Positions 40,715 through 49,127 of a stretch of DNA of 64,000 nucleotides are shown here, piece after piece. The translations under genes were made by a program, and so were the position numbers. Within the stretch, counting starts at the first letter, position 1, and every line of letters starts with the position of its first letter. Origin of the DNA: Streptomyces europaeiscabiei (lineage in GTDB: Bacteria; Actinomycetota; Actinomycetes; Streptomycetales; Streptomycetaceae); NCBI RefSeq assembly GCF_036346855.1, contig NZ_CP107841.1:930001-994000 (forward strand), in the 5' to 3' direction. The notes below the pieces were generated by a model. The model did no database searches. It saw only the letters and a program-made list of their open reading frames with translations, and had not been told where the DNA came from.

Positions 40715-41131
40715 ATGGACATTGACGTGAGGGGGCCGCGCTTCGGGGCGGCCGTGACGACCGTGGTGCTCGCGGTCGCACTGATCACCGGGAGCGGCTG
40801 GCTGCTGGCCTGGCAGACGTTCGCGTTCGCGCTGGGCGCGGCGGGCGGGGTGGGGCGTTCGCCGTACGGCTGGGTCTTCCGCACGCTCGTACGGCCCCGG
40901 ATCGGGCCGCCCGTGGAGTTCGAGGCGCCGGAGCCGCCGCGGTTCGCGCAGGCGGTCGGGCTGGTCTTCGCCGCGGCGGGCCTGGCCGGTTTCACGGTGG
41001 GGCCCGAGTGGCTGGGGCTGGCGGCGACCGGCGCGGCGCTGGCGGCGGCCTTCCTGAACGCGGTGTTCGGGTACTGCCTGGGGTGCGAGATGTACCTGCT
41101 CGTCCGACGGGTCACCGTACGTACGCAATAG
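40715..41131 (+). CDS. DUF4395 membrane protein
   Basis: 138 residues with four membrane segments, in two pairs. Opening MDIDVRGPRFGAAVTTVVLA and the end NAVFGYCLGCEMYLLVRRV are the DUF4395 signature, where two Cys (CLGC) resemble a redox or sulfur-carrier site. The gene is divergent from the thioredoxin-like gene, and in several actinobacteria DUF4395 accompanies thioredoxins or sulfurtransferases. Function unknown; the Cys pair suggests disulfide exchange or sulfur handling in the membrane. Confidence 0.85.
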   Translation: MDIDVRGPRFGAAVTTVVLAVALITGSGWLLAWQTFAFALGAAGGVGRSPYGWVFRTLVRPRIGPPVEFEAPEPPRFAQAVGLVFAAAGLAGFTVGPEWLGLAATGAALAAAFLNAVFGYCLGCEMYLLVRRVTVRTQ

Positions 41132-41317
41132 AGGGCGGCTGAACTTCCGGTGGTCGCTCGCATGTCCGACGTGACAAGAATCTCGCCCTGGGCCGGCGCC
41201 AAGACTGGCTACTCGTGCGTTCTTGGGGCACGATCTGCGAGATGCCGTAAACCTACGGCTGCGTAACTTCCCGCCGGGAGACCCCTTCCCAGGCAGAGAG
41301 AAGGGTCCACTCCGCCC

Positions 41318-42046
41318 ATGGCAGAGCTCGTCTACCGCCCCGCGATCGGTCTCGCCCACACCCTGTTCAAGGCATGGGACCTGAAGATCGACTGCAAGGG
41401 GTCGGAGAACATCCCGCGCTCGGGCGGCGCCGTGCTGGTGAGCAATCACATCGGCTATCTGGACTTCATCTTCGACGGCCTGGCGGCGCTGCCGCAGAAG
41501 CGTCTGGTGCGTTTCATGGCCAAGGAGTCGGTGTTCCGGCACAAGGTCTCCGGTCCGTTGATGCGCAACATGCGGCACATCCCGGTGGACCGCAAGCAGG
41601 GCGAGGCGGCCTACGCGCACGCGCTGGACTCGCTGCGCTCCGGCGAGATCATCGGCGTCTTCCCCGAGGCCACCATCTCGCAGTCGTTCACCCTGAAGAG
41701 CTTCAAGTCGGGTGCCGCCCGGATGGCCCAGGAGGCGGGGGTCCCACTGATCCCGATGGCCGTGTGGGGCACGCAGCGACTGTGGACCAAGGGACATCCC
41801 CGCAACTTCAAGCGCAGCCACATCCCGATCACCATCCGGGTCGGCGAGGCGATAGAGGCCTCCAAGGACAAGTACGCGGGCGCCATCACCCGCCAGCTCC
41901 GGGAGCGCGTCCAGGAGTTGCTGGAGGCCGCCCAGCGCGCGTACCCCGTCCGCCCCAAGGGACCGGACGACACCTGGTGGATGCCCGCCCATCTCGGCGG
42001 CACGGCCCCGACCCCGGAGCAGGTCCGCGAGGCCGAGGCCCGCTGA
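41318..42046 (+). CDS. 1-acyl-sn-glycerol-3-phosphate acyltransferase (PlsC-like)
   Basis: 242 residues. The four acyltransferase blocks are visible: VSNHIGYLDFIFDGLAALPQ (catalytic H-x4-D), FMAKESVFRHKVSGPLM, GEIIGVFPEATISQSFTLKS (EGT-like position, FPEATIS) and GVPLIPMAVWGTQRLW. It transfers an acyl chain to lysophosphatidate in membrane phospholipid synthesis, or to another acceptor. Peripheral or membrane-bound at the inner face. ATG at 41318; upstream AGAGAGAAGGG serves as ribosome site. Single gene. Confidence 0.92.
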   Translation: MAELVYRPAIGLAHTLFKAWDLKIDCKGSENIPRSGGAVLVSNHIGYLDFIFDGLAALPQKRLVRFMAKESVFRHKVSGPLMRNMRHIPVDRKQGEAAYAHALDSLRSGEIIGVFPEATISQSFTLKSFKSGAARMAQEAGVPLIPMAVWGTQRLWTKGHPRNFKRSHIPITIRVGEAIEASKDKYAGAITRQLRERVQELLEAAQRAYPVRPKGPDDTWWMPAHLGGTAPTPEQVREAEAR

Positions 42047-42093
42047 CCCGCTCGACCGGCGCGGGCTTCACGGATCTTCCGTGCGCCGACGCC

Positions 42094-42447
42094 TCATGGG
42101 TTCCAGTAGGTGGACAGGGAACCGATGAAGCCCGCCCCGAAGTTGAGCACGACCAGTTGCGCCGCGGCGGTCAGCCACAGTCGGCAGACGAGGGCGAGGC
42201 CGACGGTGCCGGCCGCCAACTGGTAGAGGAACATGACGGAGTCGTGCTGGTAGCTCGCGCCGTCCGGGGCCGTCATTCCCGGGTACGGCAGCCAGTCCTC
42301 GGTGAAGACACCCTCCGTGCCGAGCATCAGGACCCAGCCGAGGACGATGAGGTCCACGGCGACCATCAGCACGGCCACGCCGATGTCCGCGCTCCGATGC
42401 CGCTCCGACCTCTCCAGGAACCGCTGGACCCGCCCCGCCTCACGCAT
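42094..42447 (-). CDS. Small membrane protein of unknown function
   Basis: 117 residues from the ATG at 42447. Three hydrophobic segments: ADIGVAVLMVAVDLIVLGWV, FLYQLAAGTVGLALVCRLWL and the C-terminal AAQLVVLNFGAGFIGSLSTY. The loop after the first helix (DWLPYPGMTAPDGASYQHDS) would be outside. It resembles small Streptomyces membrane proteins I recall as DUF6234, but I am not certain. It converges with the acyltransferase gene. Confidence 0.7.
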   Translation of the reverse strand: MREAGRVQRFLERSERHRSADIGVAVLMVAVDLIVLGWVLMLGTEGVFTEDWLPYPGMTAPDGASYQHDSVMFLYQLAAGTVGLALVCRLWLTAAAQLVVLNFGAGFIGSLSTYWNP

Positions 42448-42542
42448 CAACCGAGTCGATCACCTCGACCTGGCGACGGCCTATGGCGGAGGCCACACCT
42501 CCGGCAACAGGAGCGTCACAGGAACCGGCGCCCGCAAGGGTC

Positions 42543-43136
42543 TCAGAGTTCCGTGGGGAGCGTTCGCCAGAGGTGCGGCCGGTCGGGGGCGGCCCTGAGC
42601 GCGTCCAGTACCGCCGGATGCGGAGCGGCGTGGAGAACCGGGTAGTCCAGCTCGTCCGAGTCGGGGTCGGGCACCCAGGCCAGCCGCTCACCGTCCAGCG
42701 AGAATTGGGCATCCACACCAGGCTTGTTGCCGCGGGGGTCCTGGCGGTGCCAGTGCCCGTTGAAACGCACCGCGACCAGACCGTGGACGGCGTGTCCGCC
42801 GCCGTCGTCGTGCGCCAGCCGCTGATAGCAGAGCGCGGTGGGGATGTCCTCGGCGCGCAGCAGCGCGGCCAGCGCGTGGGCCTTGGCGTAGCAGATGCCG
42901 GTCCCCTGCTCCAGGACGTCCGAGGCGCGCCAGGTGACGCGCGGATCACCCGAGTCGGCCGAGTGGGGAATGGCGTCACGCACGAACTCGTACGCCGCCC
43001 GCGCATAGTCATACGAGTCGGTCGCGTCCTTGGCGAGCCGCGCGGCCGCCTGCCGCACCCGGGGATGGTCATGGTCGATGACCTCGTCGGCGGCCAGATA
43101 CGCGGACAGGTCGGGGGTTTGCTGGATGAGCTCCAT
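42543..43136 (-). CDS. Transglutaminase-like (cysteine protease fold) protein
   Basis: 197 residues from the ATG at 43136. The transglutaminase triad is visible: Cys82 in LEQGTGICYAKAHALAALLR, His115/118 in GGGHAVHGLVAVRF and Asp133 in RQDPRGNK. No signal peptide, so it is cytoplasmic. Bacterial relatives act as proteases or amide-bond modifying enzymes; substrate unknown. Stand-alone gene between a small membrane protein and threonine aldolase. Confidence 0.88.
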   Translation of the reverse strand: MELIQQTPDLSAYLAADEVIDHDHPRVRQAAARLAKDATDSYDYARAAYEFVRDAIPHSADSGDPRVTWRASDVLEQGTGICYAKAHALAALLRAEDIPTALCYQRLAHDDGGGHAVHGLVAVRFNGHWHRQDPRGNKPGVDAQFSLDGERLAWVPDPDSDELDYPVLHAAPHPAVLDALRAAPDRPHLWRTLPTEL

Positions 43137-43232
43137 GCCCGCAGAGCATAGGAATACGATCACCCAGGAGTCAATACATTTCCGAGTGACCGCATACCCA
43201 TGCAGACATGCGGAGTCCGCTCCCTGTCCGGG

Positions 43233-44303
43233 TCAGCGCGCCATCTCCTCCTTGAGCGCGGCCACGAATCCGTCCACGTCCTCCTCCGTCGTGTCGAAGG
43301 AGCACATCCAGCGGACATCGCCGGCCGTCTCGTCCCAGAAGTAGAACCGATAGCGCTTCTGGAGGCGTTCGCTCACGTCGTGCGGGAGGCGGGCGAAGAC
43401 GGCGTTGGCCTGCACGGGATGGAGGATCTCCACCCCGTGTACCGCGCGGACGCCCTCGGCGAGCCGCTGGGCCATCTCGTTGGAGTGGCGGGCGTTGCGC
43501 AGCCACAGGTCCTTCGACAGCAGGGCTTCCAACTGCACCGAAACGAAGCGCATCTTGGAGGCGAGCTGCATGGACAGCTTGCGCAGGTGCTTCATGTGGC
43601 GGACGGCGTCCTGGTTGATGACGACGACCGCCTCACCGAACATCGCCCCGTTCTTGGTGCCGCCCAGGGAGAGCAGGTCGACGCCGGCCGCGTTGGTGAA
43701 CGTACGCATCGGGACGTTCAGGGAGGCGGCGGCGTTGGCTATCCGGGAGCCGTCCAGGTGCACCTTCATGCCGTGCGCGTGGGCGTGCTCGCAGATCGCG
43801 CGGATCTCCTCGGGCGTGTAGAGGGTGCCGAGTTCGGTGCTCTGGGTGATCGAGACGACCTGCGGCATCGCGCGGTGCTCGTCGTCCCAGCCGTACGCCT
43901 GCCGGTCGATCAGCTCGGGTGTGAGCTTGCCGTCGGGTGTGGGCACGGTGAGCAGTTTCAGCCCGCCGACCCGTTCGGGCGCCCCGCATTCGTCGACGTG
44001 GATGTGCGCGCTCTCAGCGCAGATCACCGCGCCCCAGCGGTCGGTGACGGCCTGGAGCGCGACGACGTTGGCGCCGGTGCCGTTGAAGACCGGGAACGCC
44101 TCGGCGGTGGCGCCGAAGTGGCTGCGCACGATCCGCTGGAGGTTCTCGGTGTACTCGTCCTCGCCGTACGCGACCTGGTGCCCGCCGTTGGCCAGGGCCA
44201 GTGCGGCGAGCACCTCGGGGTGGACCCCCGCGTAGTTGTCACTGGCGAAACCGCGGATCTCCGGGTCGTGATGGCGTCGGGCGTCGGTCTTCGGAGGGTT
44301 CAC
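43233..44303 (-). CDS. Low-specificity threonine aldolase
   Basis: 356 residues. A PLP fold-type I aldolase: FASDNYAGVHPEVLAALALA, FNGTGANVVALQAVTDRWG, HVDECGAPERVGGLKLL, MKVHLDGSRIANAAASL and LSLGGTKNGAMFGEAVVV, where the Lys binds PLP. It splits threonine to glycine and acetaldehyde. GTG at 44303 overlaps the stop of the SDR gene by the GTGA arrangement, so the two are translated in tandem. A longer frame upstream is shadow of the SDR gene. Third member of the DUF6421-SDR-aldolase operon. Confidence 0.92.
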   Translation of the reverse strand: MNPPKTDARRHHDPEIRGFASDNYAGVHPEVLAALALANGGHQVAYGEDEYTENLQRIVRSHFGATAEAFPVFNGTGANVVALQAVTDRWGAVICAESAHIHVDECGAPERVGGLKLLTVPTPDGKLTPELIDRQAYGWDDEHRAMPQVVSITQSTELGTLYTPEEIRAICEHAHAHGMKVHLDGSRIANAAASLNVPMRTFTNAAGVDLLSLGGTKNGAMFGEAVVVINQDAVRHMKHLRKLSMQLASKMRFVSVQLEALLSKDLWLRNARHSNEMAQRLAEGVRAVHGVEILHPVQANAVFARLPHDVSERLQKRYRFYFWDETAGDVRWMCSFDTTEEDVDGFVAALKEEMAR

Positions 44304-45052
44304 GGCTTGTCGGTCAGCCACAGACGGTTCCCGTTCACTTCGGCGGCGGACTTCTCCCAGACACCGGCGATGGCCTCGGCCAGCTCCTTGACGTCGGTGA
44401 AGCCCGCGAACTTCGCGTTGGGTCGGTCGGCGCGCATCGCGTCGTGCACCAACGCCTTCACGACCAGGATGGCAGCCGCGGAGGTCGGCCCGTCCGGCCC
44501 GCCCGCCTTGCGGAAGTAGTCGGCCGTGGCCAGCGTCCACGCCTCGGCGGCGGCCTTGGCGGCGGCATAGGCGGCGTTGCCCGCCGTGGGCTTGCTCGCG
44601 CCGGCCGCGCTGATGAGGACGTACCGGCCGCGCTCACTGCGCTGCAGGGCCTCGTGGAAGGCGAGGGAGGTGTGCTGCACGGTGCGGATGAGCAGCATCT
44701 CCAGGAAGTCCCAGTCGTCGAGGCTGGTCCTGGTGAAGGTCTCGCTGCCGCGCCAGCCGCCGACGAGGTGGACGAGTCCGTCGACCCGCCCGAAGTCCTT
44801 CTCGATGCGGGTGGCCCAGTCCCGGGTCGACTGGAGGTCGAGGAGATCGACCGTGTCGCCGACGACGGTGGCGCCGCCGTGCGCGTAGCGGGCCGCGTCG
44901 ACGGCCTCGGAGAGCCGCTCGGGGTCGTTGTCGGAGCCGACGACGATCGCGCCCGCTTCGGCCAGCCGCAGCAGGGCCGCCCGGCCGGCGGGTCCGCCCG
45001 CGCCGGCCACCGCGATCACCGCGCCACTCAGTGCACCGTTACCGTTCTGCAT
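44300..45052 (-). CDS. Short-chain dehydrogenase/reductase
   Basis: 250 residues from the ATG at 45052 (AGGAGG seven bases upstream; a GTG at 45103 is less likely). SDR elements: VIAVAGAGGPAGRAALLRLA (NAD(P)-binding), VDLVHLVGGW-like LVHLVGGWRGSETFTRTSL, YVLISAAGASKPTAG (Ser) and AAYAAAKAAAEAW (Tyr-x3-Lys). Substrate unknown. It sits between the DUF6421 gene (47 bases upstream) and threonine aldolase (overlapping), so it may act on the aldehyde or amino-acid product of that pathway. Confidence 0.88.
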   Translation of the reverse strand: MQNGNGALSGAVIAVAGAGGPAGRAALLRLAEAGAIVVGSDNDPERLSEAVDAARYAHGGATVVGDTVDLLDLQSTRDWATRIEKDFGRVDGLVHLVGGWRGSETFTRTSLDDWDFLEMLLIRTVQHTSLAFHEALQRSERGRYVLISAAGASKPTAGNAAYAAAKAAAEAWTLATADYFRKAGGPDGPTSAAAILVVKALVHDAMRADRPNAKFAGFTDVKELAEAIAGVWEKSAAEVNGNRLWLTDKP

Positions 45053-45099
45053 GGTCTTCGCCTCCTGAGCAGCGTCTGTGACGTCTGCGAATCCGGCGC

Positions 45100-46497
45100 T
45101 CACGCGGCGACCCGCTCGGCGTTCGCCGCGGTGATGCCCTTGGTGGAGGCGATCACGGTCTTCAGCTTCTTGGCGAGCGCCTCATAGAACATGCTGAGCG
45201 GAAACTCGTCCGGAAGCACGTCGTCGACGAGTTTCCGCGGCGGCTGCGTCAGATCCAGGGCGTCCGGGCCCTTGGCCCAGCGGGATCCGGGGTGCGGTGC
45301 GAGATAGTCGGCGACCAGCTCGTACCCGGCGAACCAGTGGACCAGCTTCGGGCGGTCGATGCCGTCCCGGTAGAGCTGCTCGATGTCGGCGCAGAGCTGG
45401 TTGGTGACCTGCGGGGCGCGCTGCCAGTCGATGTACAGCTTGTTGTCGGTCCAGCGGACGACGTCGTGCTTGTGCAGGTAGGCGAAGAGGAGCTGGCCAC
45501 CGAGGCCGTCGTAGTTGCGGACCCGCTCGCCGGTGACCGGGAAACGGAACATGCGGTCGAAGAGCACCGCGTACTGCACGTCACGGGCCTGCGGGACGCC
45601 GTCGGCCTCCAGCTTCACGGCCTCCTTGAAGGCGGTGAGGTCGCAGCGCAGCTCTTCGAGGCCGTACATCCAGAACGGCTGGCGCTGCTTGATCATGAAG
45701 GGGTCGAAGGGCAGGTCGCCGTGGCTGTGGGTCCGGTCGTGGACCATGTCCCACAGGACGAAGGCCTCCTCGCAGCGCTTCTGGTCGTGGACCATCGCGG
45801 CGACGTCCTCGGGCAGGTCGAGGCCGAGGATGTCCACGGCGGCCTCGGTGACACGGCGGAACCGGGCGGCCTCGCGGTCGCAGAAGATGCCGCCCCAGGA
45901 GAAGCGGGCCGGAGCCTCGCGCACGGCGATGGTCTCCGGGAAGAGGACGGCCGAGTTGGTGTCGTAGCCGGCGGTGAAGTCCTCGAAGGTGATGCCGCAG
46001 AACAGCGGGTTGTCGTAGCGGGTGCGCTCCAGCTCGGCCAGCCAGTCCGGCCAGACCATGCGCAGCACGACCGCTTCGAGGTTGCGGTCGGGGTTGCCGT
46101 TCTGCGTGTACATCGGGAACACGACGAGGTGCTGGAGGCCGTCCGCGCGGCTCGCGGCGGGCTGGAAGGCCAGCAGCGAGTCGAGGAAGTCGGGCACCTC
46201 GAAGCCGTCGTCGGCCCAGCGCCGCAGGTCCTTGACGAGCGCCTCGTGGTAGGCGGCGTCGTGCGGCAGCAGCGCGGACAGCGCCTCGACGGCCCCGACG
46301 ACATCCCGCACGGCGCGCTCGGCGTCCGCCGGATCGGGGGCGTGCTCGGCGTCGAAATCGATCGAACCGTCCTTGGACTGCCATGGCCGGATCCGCTCCA
46401 CGGCATCCTTGAGCACGGGCCAGGCCGGGTGCTCCACCACCCTACCGACCGAAGGAATAACACCCTCCGCGCCCATCTGCACAAGAATTTCCGTCAT
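45100..46497 (-). CDS. DUF6421 family protein of unknown function
   Basis: 465 residues from the ATG at 46497, preceded by GGAGGATGGGTC. A conserved Streptomyces protein with no membrane segments or signal peptide. Recognisable blocks: WPVLKDAVERIRPWQSKDGS, VVFPMYTQNGNPDRNLEAVV, FSWGGIFCDREAARFRRVTE, ALVWDMVHDRTHSHGD-like FVLWDMVHDRTHSHGDLPFD and RNYDGLGGQLLFAYLHKHDV. Several conserved His/Asp/Glu (HDRTHSHGD) could bind metal, hinting at an enzyme. It heads an operon with SDR and threonine aldolase, so a role in amino-acid or aldehyde metabolism is possible. Confidence 0.85.
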   Translation of the reverse strand: MTEILVQMGAEGVIPSVGRVVEHPAWPVLKDAVERIRPWQSKDGSIDFDAEHAPDPADAERAVRDVVGAVEALSALLPHDAAYHEALVKDLRRWADDGFEVPDFLDSLLAFQPAASRADGLQHLVVFPMYTQNGNPDRNLEAVVLRMVWPDWLAELERTRYDNPLFCGITFEDFTAGYDTNSAVLFPETIAVREAPARFSWGGIFCDREAARFRRVTEAAVDILGLDLPEDVAAMVHDQKRCEEAFVLWDMVHDRTHSHGDLPFDPFMIKQRQPFWMYGLEELRCDLTAFKEAVKLEADGVPQARDVQYAVLFDRMFRFPVTGERVRNYDGLGGQLLFAYLHKHDVVRWTDNKLYIDWQRAPQVTNQLCADIEQLYRDGIDRPKLVHWFAGYELVADYLAPHPGSRWAKGPDALDLTQPPRKLVDDVLPDEFPLSMFYEALAKKLKTVIASTKGITAANAERVAA

Positions 46498-46911
46498 GAC
46501 CCATCCTCCACGGGATAAACTTTCGTAGGGACACCGTACGTAGCGAGGGTTCCCCACCGCAAGACCGATCATGAGCGATCCAGCCGGAAATCTTCCCGCC
46601 ACCCCCTCCGACTAACCGCTGAATCTCCTGTCACACGCGTCATGGATCACAGTTCGTGCGTCGCGCCCGTCGCACGCAGGTCTCCGGGGTCAACGCGCGC
46701 CGGACTCGCCCACTCACGGATGACCCGATCGGTACGGGGCAGGTGCGGAAACGGTCCTGTTCTTCGACGTGACACGACGTGACACGACCCGAAAGGGCTC
46801 ATGCACATGCGGATGCATCGCACGGCGGGAGTACTACGCTGCGCCCCAGCCGCGTGCCGCCCCTCCCCCGGTCACGCGGGCCGAGCCGCCGTCGACGGAA
46901 GCGAGTCAACC
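46498..46911. other. Divergent intergenic region with short tandem repeat
   Basis: About 410 bases between divergent genes. No gene is convincing: an ATG frame from 46801 reads into the phosphodiesterase but its first 37 residues (MRMHRTAGVLRCAPAACR) look non-coding. A 10-bp unit, CGACGTGACA, is repeated 2.4 times at 46765-46788. The left half should hold the promoter of the DUF6421 operon. Confidence 0.5.
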
Positions 46912-47595
46912 TTGAACTTCCTCACCATCGGTCACCGCGGAGTCATGGGTGTCGAACCCGAGAACACCCTCCGCTCCTTCGTAGCCGCCGATCGCGCGGG
47001 CCTCGACGTCATCGAACTCGATCTGCATCTGAGCAAGGACGGCGCGCTCGTCGTCATGCACGACGCGGACGTGGACCGGACGACGGACGGCACCGGCCCG
47101 ATCGCCGACAAGACCCTCGCCGAGCTGCGCGCCCTGGACGCGGGCCGCGGCGAGCGTGTCCCCACCTTCGAGGAGGTCCTGGACGCGGTACGGGCACCGC
47201 TCCAGGCCGAGATCAAGGACGCGGCGGCGGCCCGCGCCCTCGCCGAGGTCATGCACCGGCGCGACCTGGTGGGGCGGGTCGAGGTGCTGTCCTTCCACGA
47301 CGAGGCGGTCGCCGAGATCGCCCGGCTCGTGCCCGGCGTGCGCACCGCGCTGGTCGCCAGCCGCTACGGCCCCGACGTGGTGGACCGGGCGGTCGCGGTG
47401 GGCGCCGCCACCCTCGTGCTGAACATCCGGCGGCTGACGCTGGAGGTCGTCGAGAAGGCCCGCAAGGCGAACCTGCGGATCATCGGCTGGGTGGTGAACA
47501 CCCAGGACCACCTGCGCCTGGTCCGCGCGCTCCAGCTGGACGGCGCGACGACCGACTACCCCGACATCAAACGCACCGGCCGCTTCACCGCGTAG
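46912..47595 (+). CDS. Glycerophosphodiester phosphodiesterase
   Basis: 227 residues from a TTG at 46912, the start that gives the normal beginning LNFLTIGHRGVMGVEPENTL; longer upstream starts add unlikely residues. GDPD features: GHRG and PENTLRSF (catalytic His, Glu), DVIELDLHLSKDGALVVMHD (Glu/Asp and second His) and the C-terminal WVVNTQDHLRLVRALQLDG with TTDYPD. It hydrolyses glycerophosphodiesters to glycerol-3-phosphate and an alcohol. No signal peptide from this start, so it is cytoplasmic. Confidence 0.92.
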   Translation: MNFLTIGHRGVMGVEPENTLRSFVAADRAGLDVIELDLHLSKDGALVVMHDADVDRTTDGTGPIADKTLAELRALDAGRGERVPTFEEVLDAVRAPLQAEIKDAAAARALAEVMHRRDLVGRVEVLSFHDEAVAEIARLVPGVRTALVASRYGPDVVDRAVAVGAATLVLNIRRLTLEVVEKARKANLRIIGWVVNTQDHLRLVRALQLDGATTDYPDIKRTGRFTA

Positions 47596-47621
47596 GTCTC
47601 GGGCGCAGACCGGCGAGACCT
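47594..47621. terminator. Hairpin between convergent phosphodiesterase and acetyltransferase genes
   Basis: AGGTCTCG (47594-47601) and CGAGACCT (47614-47621) form an 8-bp perfect stem with a 12-base loop. The arms overlap the stop codons of both convergent genes, so it likely terminates both transcripts. Confidence 0.5.
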
Positions 47622-48160
47622 CAGACGATTTCCTTGACCAGCAGCTCGAACCGCAGGTCGTCGCGGAGCGGGATGCCGAAGCGCTCGTCGCCGTACGGGA
47701 ACGGGGTCATCCGTCCCGTACGGCGGTAGCCGCGCCGCTCGTACCAGGCGATGAGGTCGTTCCGTACGGAGATCACGGTCATGTGCATCTCCTTGGCGCC
47801 CCAGACCTCACGCACGATCCGCTCGGCCTCGGCGATGATCACCTTGCCGAGACCGCTGCCCTGGAGGGCCGGGCTCACCGCGAACATCCCGAAGTAGGCG
47901 TGGTCACCGCGGTGTTCGAGCTGGCAGCAGGCGAGGATCATGCCGTCCCGCTCGACGGTGAGCAGCCTGCTGTCGGGCGCCTTGATGACCCGCAGAACAC
48001 CCTCCGGATCGGTCCGCTGCCCTTCGAGGATGTCCGCCTCCGTGGTCCACCCGGCCCGGCTGGAGTCCCCGCGGTACGCCGACTCGATCAACGAGACGAG
48101 GGCGTCCACATCGGCATCGGTGGCATCGCGGAAGATCAGGCCGGTGGTGGCGGCGTCCAT
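47621..48160 (-). CDS. GNAT-family N-acetyltransferase
   Basis: 179 residues from the ATG at 48160. GNAT features: IFRDATDADVDALVSLIESA, the acetyl-CoA loop FAVSPALQGSGLGKVIIAEA (Q-x-x-G-x-G/A type) and MTVISVRNDLIAWYERRGYR. It transfers an acetyl group from acetyl-CoA to a small-molecule or protein amine; acceptor unknown. Convergent with the phosphodiesterase gene. Confidence 0.9.
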   Translation of the reverse strand: MDAATTGLIFRDATDADVDALVSLIESAYRGDSSRAGWTTEADILEGQRTDPEGVLRVIKAPDSRLLTVERDGMILACCQLEHRGDHAYFGMFAVSPALQGSGLGKVIIAEAERIVREVWGAKEMHMTVISVRNDLIAWYERRGYRRTGRMTPFPYGDERFGIPLRDDLRFELLVKEIV

Positions 48161-48297
48161 GGACGGCTCCTGAAGGATGTCTGCGGGTTCGAACACGCAC
48201 GAGGGTAACGGCAGCCGTGCCCCGGCAGGGGTGCGGCCAGGGCACGGGGAACCGCGCGGGAAGCCCTCCCCCACCCGCACCCGCCGACTTCGGCGGC

Positions 48298-48516
48298 ATG
48301 ATCACGATGGACGAGAAGTTCCCGCCCGAGGTGCCCTCGCACTGGCTGCCGTACTTCGCCGTGGAGGGCGTCGACGAGTCGGCCCGCATCGCCGCCGGGG
48401 CGGGCGGCACCCTCCTCATGGAGCCCACCACAGTGCCGGACGGCCCCCGCATCGCGGTGCTGCGGGACCCCCAAGGAACCGTGTTCGGCACGTACCTGGC
48501 GGGCGCGGAGGGCTGA
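48298..48516 (+). pseudogene. VOC/glyoxalase-fold fragment
   Basis: 72 residues: HWLPYFAVEGVDESARIAAG, then GGTLLMEPTTVPDGPRIAVL and RDPQGTVFGTYLAG. This is the last 60 residues of a VOC-family protein (second beta-alpha-beta3 unit with the C-terminal metal/edge strand), whose usual length is 120-260. The first half is missing and the upstream bases show only a GC-rich intergenic repeat-like run (GGCACGGGGAACCGCGCGGG). It could be a very short half-module protein, but a truncated gene is more likely. Confidence 0.6.
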
Positions 48517-48578
48517 CCCCGACCGGCATCGACCTACCGACCCCGACCGGCCGGTCCCGGCGCACCGCGCGTCGCGCA

Positions 48579-49127
48579 CTAGGCGCGCGGCAGACCCAGG
48601 CGGCCTTCCAGCTGGATCAGCAACTCGCCCAGCAGCACGGCGAGTTCGCGTCGATTGTCGGCGTCGACGCCGGAGAGTACGGCCTCCTCGTAGGCCAGTT
48701 GCTCCGGCATGACGCTGTCCACGAGGTCACGGCCGGCGTCGGTGAGGCGGACGTGGGCGACGCGGCGGTCACGGTCGTCACCGCGGCGCTCGACCAGTTC
48801 GCGTTCGGTGAGCAGCTTGAGGCGTTTGGTGACGGCGGCGCCGGAGGCGAAGGTCTCGCGGGCGATCTCACTGGGGGTCAGTTCATGACCGGTGCGGCGC
48901 AGGGTGCCGAGGACGTCGAACTCGGGACGGGTGAGGCCGGCCCGGCGCAGCGGCGCGTCCTCGGCCTGTTGGAGGAGGGCGGCGCAGCGGTTGACGCGGC
49001 CGATGATCTCCATCGGCGCCGTGTCGAGACCGGGGTGGACCGTCTGCCACTGGCGCACCACCTTGGCGACCGTGTCCCCGAGTACCGCGCCGCTCCCCGC
49101 CGCCGCCCGCCCGTTGCCTGCCGTCAT
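48579..49127 (-). CDS. MarR-family transcriptional regulator
   Basis: 182 residues from the ATG at 49127. The winged helix is LTRPEFDVLGTLRRTGHELTP then SEIARETFASGAAVTKRLKL and LVERRGDDRDRRVAHVRLTD (wing with the DxRDRR motif). Dimerisation helices flank it. ATG overlaps the stop of the FUSC transporter gene by four bases (ATGA), so the regulator is coupled to the exporter it probably represses. It may respond to aromatic or toxic compounds. Confidence 0.92.
   Translation of the reverse strand: MTAGNGRAAAGSGAVLGDTVAKVVRQWQTVHPGLDTAPMEIIGRVNRCAALLQQAEDAPLRRAGLTRPEFDVLGTLRRTGHELTPSEIARETFASGAAVTKRLKLLTERELVERRGDDRDRRVAHVRLTDAGRDLVDSVMPEQLAYEEAVLSGVDADNRRELAVLLGELLIQLEGRLGLPRA

Noticed and set aside
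41245..41270. ACCTACGGCTGCGTAACTT as a possible TetR/FabR-like operator before the acyltransferase gene
   Set aside because: Only a 4-bp inverted repeat (TACG/CGTA) is present, too weak to support.
46765..46788. CGACGTGACA tandem repeat as a regulatory array
   Set aside because: Only 2.4 short copies; too little to claim regulation, and noted only within the intergenic entry.
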